Under the pieces are notes generated by a model, which was given only the letters and a program-made list of their open reading frames with translations, was not told the origin of the DNA and made no database searches. This document shows positions 59,138-64,000 of a stretch of 64,000 bases of DNA, piece after piece. Each line of letters starts with the position of its first letter. The stretch's first letter is position 1. Both the position numbers and the translations under genes were made by a program. This stretch comes from Paenibacillus sp. OV219 (GTDB lineage: Bacteria; Bacillota; Bacilli; Paenibacillales; Paenibacillaceae). Where the stretch lies: the NCBI RefSeq assembly GCF_900110075.1, contig NZ_FOCJ01000003.1, positions 62,001-126,000 on the forward strand, in the 5' to 3' direction.

Positions 59138-60919
59138 ATGTGGGAGTTAAGAGCTTATATTAAGCCGTATTGGAAATTCGTTCTGCTCGGCCCGCTCTTT
59201 ATGCTCTTGGAAGTGTTCTTCGATCTGTTGCAGCCACGGTTAGCTGCTCATATTGTCACTTTCGGCGTTGTCGAACGCGATTTCTCAGTCATTGAGAAGA
59301 CAGGAATATTCATGGCTGTAGTAGCGCTGCTGTCGCTTGTTACGGGCGTTGCCTGTAACCTGTTCGCAAGCCGTGCTTCGCAGAATTTCGGAGCGGATAT
59401 CCGAGAAGTGCTATTCAAGAAGGTGCAGACATTCTCTTTCGAAAATGTGGATCAGCTGAAGTCTGGCTCCTTGATCACTCGAATGACGAGCGATGTCGTT
59501 CAAGTGCAGAATCTGCTTCAGATTGCACTGCAGGGCCTCGTGCGAGCGCCGAGCCTGCTGATCGGCAGTGTCGCGATGGCACTGCTCATGAATGTGCAGC
59601 TCGGTCTTATTTTGCTAGGAACGCTGGTGGCGCTTAGTCTCGTTCTTATCTTCCTTATTAAATTCTCATCCAAGCTGTTCACGACTGTTCAGACGCGGCT
59701 CGATGCAGTTAATACGCGCATTCAGGAAAATGTCGCCGGTATCCGGGTCATCAAAGCATTCGTAAGATCCCGTTATGAAACCGAGCGCTTCGAGGCGGTT
59801 AACCGCGATTACACGCAGATCTCTATTCAAGCAGCCCGTTTCATCGCTTTGAACGCACCGATCGTTACTTTTATCATGAACGCCTGTCTCGTAGCGATTC
59901 TGCTAAATGGTGGCAATGATCTGGTGACGCAAGGGTCTGTGCAAGTGGGCGAGCTTGTCGCTTTTATTAACTATGTCATTCAGGTGCTCTCTTCCTTGCT
60001 GATGGTCAGCGGACTGCTCATGAACGTATCGCAGGCGAATGTGTCCGCGAAGCGCATTAATGAAGTGCTGGCAACGCAGCCGAAGATCGAGGATGCGAAG
60101 CGCCAAAAGCATGATAACGCCATGTTGCCGGTTCAGCATGTGAAGCTGAGCGGAGTTGCATTCTCCTATAGCGGCTCCGCGGCGGCAAAGGATCTCGTGC
60201 TGCGGGACATTAATCTGGAAGCCCGGCGCGGCGAGACCATTGCGATTATTGGCGCTACAGGCGCAGGCAAATCAACGCTTGTTCAGCTGATTCCGCGTCT
60301 ATATGATGTCACATCCGGCTCCATTGAGATTGATGGCGAGGATATTAGGGAGCTACCTCTCACCAAGCTTCGGCGCAGTATCGGGATGATGCTGCAAGAA
60401 TCGTTCCTGTTCACCGGTACGATTAGAGATAACATTGCTTTTGGCAATCCTGGCGCATCGCTAGCGGATATTGAAGAGGCTGCCCGGATCGCGCAAGCGC
60501 ATGACTTTATCGTTCAGCTGCCGGATGGTTATGGGGCGTTGCTCGGTCAGAAGGGCGTCAATTTATCCGGAGGCCAGAAGCAGCGGGTCTCGATTGCGCG
60601 TGCCTTGCTCATCAAACCGCCTATTCTGATTATGGATGACAGCACGAGTGCGCTGGATCTTGGCACCGAGCGGAAGCTCCGCGATGCTTTAACAACAATT
60701 ATGAAAGACACGGTTACCTTCATCATCGCGCAGCGGATTACGTCAGTTGCTGGGGCGCACAAGATCATTGTGCTCGACGATGGCATAATTGCAGGCAGCG
60801 GCACCCACGAGGAGCTGCTCGTTTCTTGCGAAGTGTATCAAGATATTTACCGGTCCCAATTCGGCAAGGAGGAGGTAGCGGCATATGGCCAACAGCACCA
60901 ATCCATCGCGTCCAGCTAA
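59138..60919 (+). CDS. ABC exporter half-transporter with degenerate ATPase site
   Basis: A 593-residue protein with six membrane helices (to about 320), then the nucleotide-binding domain. Walker A GATGAGKST starts at residue 372 and the signature is LSGGQKQR. Walker B IMDDSTSALD has Asp501 in place of the catalytic Glu. The switch His is replaced by Gln532 (IIAQRITSV). These changes mark the degenerate site of a heterodimer, as in BmrC/TM287-type exporters. Its end overlaps the second half-transporter gene by 35 bases, and the two must work together. Confidence 0.9.
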   Translation: MWELRAYIKPYWKFVLLGPLFMLLEVFFDLLQPRLAAHIVTFGVVERDFSVIEKTGIFMAVVALLSLVTGVACNLFASRASQNFGADIREVLFKKVQTFSFENVDQLKSGSLITRMTSDVVQVQNLLQIALQGLVRAPSLLIGSVAMALLMNVQLGLILLGTLVALSLVLIFLIKFSSKLFTTVQTRLDAVNTRIQENVAGIRVIKAFVRSRYETERFEAVNRDYTQISIQAARFIALNAPIVTFIMNACLVAILLNGGNDLVTQGSVQVGELVAFINYVIQVLSSLLMVSGLLMNVSQANVSAKRINEVLATQPKIEDAKRQKHDNAMLPVQHVKLSGVAFSYSGSAAAKDLVLRDINLEARRGETIAIIGATGAGKSTLVQLIPRLYDVTSGSIEIDGEDIRELPLTKLRRSIGMMLQESFLFTGTIRDNIAFGNPGASLADIEEAARIAQAHDFIVQLPDGYGALLGQKGVNLSGGQKQRVSIARALLIKPPILIMDDSTSALDLGTERKLRDALTTIMKDTVTFIIAQRITSVAGAHKIIVLDDGIIAGSGTHEELLVSCEVYQDIYRSQFGKEEVAAYGQQHQSIASS

Positions 60920-62786
60920 CGCGAACCAAGCAGCGACTCCAGCTCCGGCGGCTAATTTCGATCAGATGGGCTTTCGCCAAGGCTTCGGGCCGAACCTCGG
61001 GGGTCCACAGAAGGTAAGGTCGAAGAATACGGCAGAAACGCTGCGGCGGATCGGCAGTTATTTGGCAAGACAGCGCAAGGCGCTGCTTGTCGTCGTGCTG
61101 AGTACAGTCATTACCTCAGGTCTTGCCCTACTAGGTCCATATATGATCGGCAAAATGGTCGATAACTACGTTGTTCCCCACCAATTTGACGGATTTATGC
61201 GAATGGGCATACTTTTATTAGCAGTCTATTTGCTTGGAGCGGCATTTACGTGGATTCAGCAATATTCCGCATCGAGCCTATCGCAAAATACGGTTCGCGA
61301 CATGCGCAAGGATATTATGGCGCATTATCAGCGGCTGCCTGTTCCGTTCTTCGATCAGAAGACACATGGCGAGCTAATGAGCCGGGCGACCAACGATATC
61401 GCCAATGTCTCCAATACGCTGAACCAAACGGTCGTTCAGCTGATCTCGGGCGTTCTGATGCTCGTCGGCAGCATCGTGATGATGTTCGTGTTAAGCGGCT
61501 GGATGACGCTGATCACGATTCTGACCGTACCGCTCATTGCGTACATTACGAAGAAGATTACGAAGTATACGCGGCATTATTTCACGCAGCAGCAGAAGCA
61601 TCTTGGCGAGGTGAACGGCTTCGTCCAAGAGATGATCTCCGGGCTGAAGGTGGTCAAAGTATTCGGGCGGGAAGACACCTCAACCGAGCAGTTCCGCGAC
61701 ATTAATGAAAAGCTGCGGACTGTCAGCATCAAGGCTCAGAGCCTCTCGGGCTCCATGGGACCGATGATGAACACGATGCGCAATTTGACGTTTGTAATCA
61801 TTGCTGTATGCGGCGGCCTTTTTGCTTACCATGATCTGATTACGATTGGCGTTATCGTCAGCTTTCTCAACTATTCCACGCAGTTCAGCCAGCCGATCAA
61901 CCAGCTCGCGAATCAATATAACTTGTTCCAATCCGCGGTTGCCGGAGCGGAGCGCGTGTTTGAGGTGTTGGATCTGGAGCCTGAGATGCAGGAGGATAGC
62001 GAGGTCACGCAGGGAGGTAATCGCAAGGGTCCAAGCCCGATACGAGGCGAGGTCGTGTTCGATCGCGTCAGCTTCGGCTATAAGCCTGATGTGCCAGTGC
62101 TGAAGCAGCTCTCGCTGCGCGCTGAGCCTGGCCAGATGATTGCGCTAGTCGGCCCGACAGGCGCAGGCAAAACAACCGTTATTAACCTGCTGACACGCTT
62201 CTATGAGATCGGGTCGGGGAGCATATTGATTGACGGCGCGGATATTCAGTCGTTCAGCAAACAGGAGCTGCGGCGGCAAATCGGACTTGTACTGCAGGAT
62301 GCATATGTGTTCTCAGGGACAATCCGTGAAAATATTCGGTATGGACGCCTTGAGGCGACCGATCAAGAAGTAGAGGCGGCGGCTAGACACGCGAATGCAG
62401 ACACGTTCATTCGAAGGCTGACAAAGGGCTACGATACAGATTTAAGCGCCGATGGGAGCAACCTGAGCCAAGGGCAGAAGCAGCTGCTCACAATCGCGCG
62501 CGCGGTGCTGGCGAATCCTGCAATTCTTATTCTGGATGAGGCAACGAGCAGCGTCGATACGCGGACGGAGCTTCATATCCAAGAGGCGATGAAGTCGCTG
62601 ATGAAAGGAAGAACAAGCTTCGTTATTGCGCATAGGCTCAGTACGATCAGGGAAGCCGATCGGATTCTGGTTGTGAGCGGCGGGGAAATTATCGAAGAGG
62701 GCTCGCACGAGGAGCTGCTCCAGATGAACGGCTTCTACGCAGGTTTGGTTCACAATCAATGGGCGGCGCAAGAGCAGACCGGTTAG
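60885..62786 (+). CDS. ABC exporter half-transporter with canonical ATPase site
   Basis: A 633-residue protein. A Pro/Ala/Asn-rich N-terminal extension of about 55 residues is followed by six helices and the nucleotide-binding domain. Walker A is GPTGAGKTT, and Walker B LILDEATSSVD has the proper catalytic E552. The switch loop is normal (VIAHRLSTI), but the signature is LSQGQKQ, not LSGGQ. That variant signature faces the degenerate site of the partner, giving one active and one inactive ATP site. It is probably a multidrug or lipid-type exporter of the YfiB/YfiC or BmrCD kind. Confidence 0.9.
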   Translation: MANSTNPSRPANANQAATPAPAANFDQMGFRQGFGPNLGGPQKVRSKNTAETLRRIGSYLARQRKALLVVVLSTVITSGLALLGPYMIGKMVDNYVVPHQFDGFMRMGILLLAVYLLGAAFTWIQQYSASSLSQNTVRDMRKDIMAHYQRLPVPFFDQKTHGELMSRATNDIANVSNTLNQTVVQLISGVLMLVGSIVMMFVLSGWMTLITILTVPLIAYITKKITKYTRHYFTQQQKHLGEVNGFVQEMISGLKVVKVFGREDTSTEQFRDINEKLRTVSIKAQSLSGSMGPMMNTMRNLTFVIIAVCGGLFAYHDLITIGVIVSFLNYSTQFSQPINQLANQYNLFQSAVAGAERVFEVLDLEPEMQEDSEVTQGGNRKGPSPIRGEVVFDRVSFGYKPDVPVLKQLSLRAEPGQMIALVGPTGAGKTTVINLLTRFYEIGSGSILIDGADIQSFSKQELRRQIGLVLQDAYVFSGTIRENIRYGRLEATDQEVEAAARHANADTFIRRLTKGYDTDLSADGSNLSQGQKQLLTIARAVLANPAILILDEATSSVDTRTELHIQEAMKSLMKGRTSFVIAHRLSTIREADRILVVSGGEIIEEGSHEELLQMNGFYAGLVHNQWAAQEQTG

Positions 62787-62854
62787 CATCACATTTCGTA
62801 GTATTGACAGTCAGATGAGAAGTAACTACAATGGTTACAACGGTGGTGGTTAAA

Positions 62855-63268
62855 GTGAAGCAAATTAGTACACGCTTCTCAATTGCGGTTCATACACTTT
62901 CTCTAATCGCCGTTGCGCCTGATTGTACAGGCGACTATATCGCAGGCAGCGTCAACACGAACCCGGTCGTCATCCGGCGGATCATGGGGATGCTGAAGAA
63001 AGCCGGTCTGGTTGAAGTCAGGCCGGGCGTAGGCGGGGCGGTCTTGCTGAAAGCCCCTGCTGATATCACACTGCTTGATGTGTATCGCGCCGTGGGCGTG
63101 ACGGAGAATAACCAGCTGTTTCGCATTCATGAGCACTCGAAGATCGAATGCTCCGTTGGGCGGAATATTGAGCAGGTGCTTCAAGAGGAGCTTGCAGAAG
63201 CGCAGGCGCTCATGGAGCAGAGGCTCGCGCAGACGACGATTGCGCAGCTGCTTGAGAAGTTTAAGTAA
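62855..63268 (+). CDS. Rrf2-family transcriptional regulator (YwnA-like)
   Basis: A 137-residue winged-helix regulator: QISTRFSIAVHTLSLIAV, a recognition part SVNTNPVVIRRIMGMLKKAG, and the wing LVEVRPGVGGAVLL. The three Cys that hold an Fe-S cluster in IscR and NsrR are absent, apart from a single Cys in KIECSVG, so it resembles YwnA/CymR-like members. GTG 62855 gives the typical N-terminus; an ATG at 62831 adds eight unusual residues. It precedes an NmrA-type oxidoreductase gene, which it probably controls. Confidence 0.87.
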   Translation: MKQISTRFSIAVHTLSLIAVAPDCTGDYIAGSVNTNPVVIRRIMGMLKKAGLVEVRPGVGGAVLLKAPADITLLDVYRAVGVTENNQLFRIHEHSKIECSVGRNIEQVLQEELAEAQALMEQRLAQTTIAQLLEKFK

Positions 63269-63340
63269 AGGTTCTCTTGGGCACAAAACGATTTCGCTGA
63301 GTAAAATTCGCGTAAAACGTTTTTGCCTTAGAACCTTCTT
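63269..63340 (+). terminator. Long imperfect hairpin after the Rrf2 gene
   Basis: AAGGTTCT (63269) pairs with AGAACCTT (63330), and inside it GGCACAAAAC pairs with GTTTTTGCC (one bulge). CTTTTAT follows. It may be a terminator or a structured leader for the next gene. Confidence 0.5.
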
Positions 63341-63363
63341 TTATACACTTGTTGTAACTAAAT

Positions 63364-63375
63364 TTGTTATAACAA
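63364..63375. promoter_or_regulatory. Perfect 12-bp palindrome, probable Rrf2 operator
   Basis: TTGTTATAACAA lies 34 bp before the oxidoreductase start. Similar half sites (TTGTTGTAACT at about 63349; ACAACAA at about 63384) flank it. It is a likely site for the adjacent Rrf2 protein. Confidence 0.6.
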
Positions 63376-63409
63376 TATTAGATACAACAAAACAAGGAGG
63401 AAGAAGACG

Positions 63410-64000
63410 ATGAAATTGTTAGTGACAGGTGCAACAGGGAAGCTTGGCGCAGAAGTGGTAGAGGAACTGCTGAAGACGGTGCCTGCGAGCCAGATCGCTG
63501 TAAGCGTGCGTAATCCAGAGAAAGCAGAAGGGCTGCGTGCACAAGGAATCGACGTTCGCCACGGTGACTTCGACCAACCAGAGACGCTCGATGCGGCATT
63601 CCAAGGCATTGACCGTATCTTGATCATCTCGACTGACGGCGACACAGAGACGCGGATTCGCCAGCATGTGAATGCAATTGAAGCCGCTGCTCGTGCCAAA
63701 GTCGGCTTCATTGCTTATACAAGCCTCGCTGGCGCCACTGACAGCAAGATTCTGTTCGCGCCCCCGCACCAAGCGGCGGAGCAAGCGCTTCGCGAGAGTG
63801 GCGTCCCGTATGCCTTGCTGCGCAACAACTGGTACCTCGAGAATGAAGTTGGAAGCATTCAAGGGGTCATGGCAGGAGCGCCTTGGGTAACTGCCGCAGG
63901 CTCCGGCAAGGTTGGCTGGGCGCTGCATCACGAGTATGCGCAAGCAGCAGCAGCTGTCCTCGCAGGCGTAGGGCATGAGAACAAGACGTATGAATTGTCG
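63410..64000 (+). CDS. NmrA/QorB-like NAD(P)H-binding oxidoreductase (3' end outside window)
   Basis: The first 197 residues of an atypical short-chain dehydrogenase. The N-terminal dinucleotide motif is LLVTGATGKLGAEVVEEL, followed by VRNPEKAEGLRAQGIDVRHG, typical of NmrA/QorB (quinone reductase 2-like) proteins. AYTSLAG and the later LLRNNWYLEN match the family. It most likely reduces quinones or senses the NADP(H) state. AAGGAGG precedes the ATG by 12 bases. The upstream Rrf2 gene and palindrome suggest redox or electrophile control. Confidence 0.88.
   Translation, partial: MKLLVTGATGKLGAEVVEELLKTVPASQIAVSVRNPEKAEGLRAQGIDVRHGDFDQPETLDAAFQGIDRILIISTDGDTETRIRQHVNAIEAAARAKVGFIAYTSLAGATDSKILFAPPHQAAEQALRESGVPYALLRNNWYLENEVGSIQGVMAGAPWVTAAGSGKVGWALHHEYAQAAAAVLAGVGHENKTYELS

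Overview
The window reads as chromosomal DNA of a spore-forming, low-to-mid GC Bacillota, most likely Paenibacillus or a close relative (Cohnella-like). The support is strong AGGAGG-type ribosome binding sites with many GTG/TTG starts, a CotH-type spore-coat kinase homologue, a YesM/YesN-type two-component system inside a sugar ABC operon that lacks its own ATPase, a HelD-type RNA polymerase recycling helicase, and many small divergent regulator/target pairs. No rRNA, tRNA, IS element, CRISPR array or prophage was seen. This assignment is an inference from gene content, not from a search.

Layout. 1-8.4 kb: two efflux-type MFS genes, each divergent from a TetR regulator with a palindromic operator between them (one TetR gene is coupled to a MidA-like methyltransferase), then a MocR regulator, a GNAT and a Dph6-like ATP pyrophosphatase. 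8.4-17.7 kb: the tail of a lost TetR gene, a heparinase II/III-like protein, a phosphotransferase, a tandem GNAT, a lipoprotein CotH kinase, a GIY-YIG protein, an ECF42-type sigma factor with its DGPF partner, and a methyltransferase. 17.7-20.4 kb: an MFS remnant, a PadR/DUF2812 pair and a divergent drug-efflux MFS controlled by a 15-bp-period repeat.

20.5-22.3 kb is the most unusual locus. A ParM-like actin gene and a small ParR-like gene are bracketed by the same 10-bp iterated sequence: about three units in the promoter region and at least ten in a strict 10-bp register just downstream. This looks like a complete plasmid-type partition system (motor, adaptor, centromere) lying among ordinary chromosomal genes.

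22.4-30.3 kb holds small accessory genes: GNATs, a DoxX/HxlR pair, a TMEM175-type channel that appears to start at CTG, a macrolide-type glycosyltransferase, a phosphotransferase, an esterase, and an ECF sigma/anti-sigma pair whose anti-sigma has a duplicated extracellular domain. 30.5-38.3 kb is one sugar-uptake locus: a cre-like site, two permeases, a binding lipoprotein, a YesM-type kinase, a YesN-type regulator and a second binding lipoprotein. 38.4-45.1 kb has a truncated haemoglobin, a cupin protein, MarR- and TetR-controlled redox and export genes with readable promoters and operators, and an MFS.

45.1-48.6 kb is an envelope-stress module: an OmpR-type regulator, a kinase, a small membrane protein and PspA. 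The same exact 20-bp direct-repeat site stands before the regulator and before the membrane protein/pspA pair. It is followed by HelD (48.8-51.2 kb), three 112-bp hairpin-rich repeats, and a compact amino-sugar cluster (ROK regulator, NagB, ROK kinase, GH4 enzyme). A 51-bp minisatellite of ten units lies at 56.2-56.75 kb. The end of the window carries an ECF41 sigma factor with a carboxymuconolactone-decarboxylase partner, a His-rich protein leading a heterodimeric ABC exporter with one degenerate ATPase site, and an Rrf2 regulator beside an NmrA/QorB-like oxidoreductase that runs off the end.
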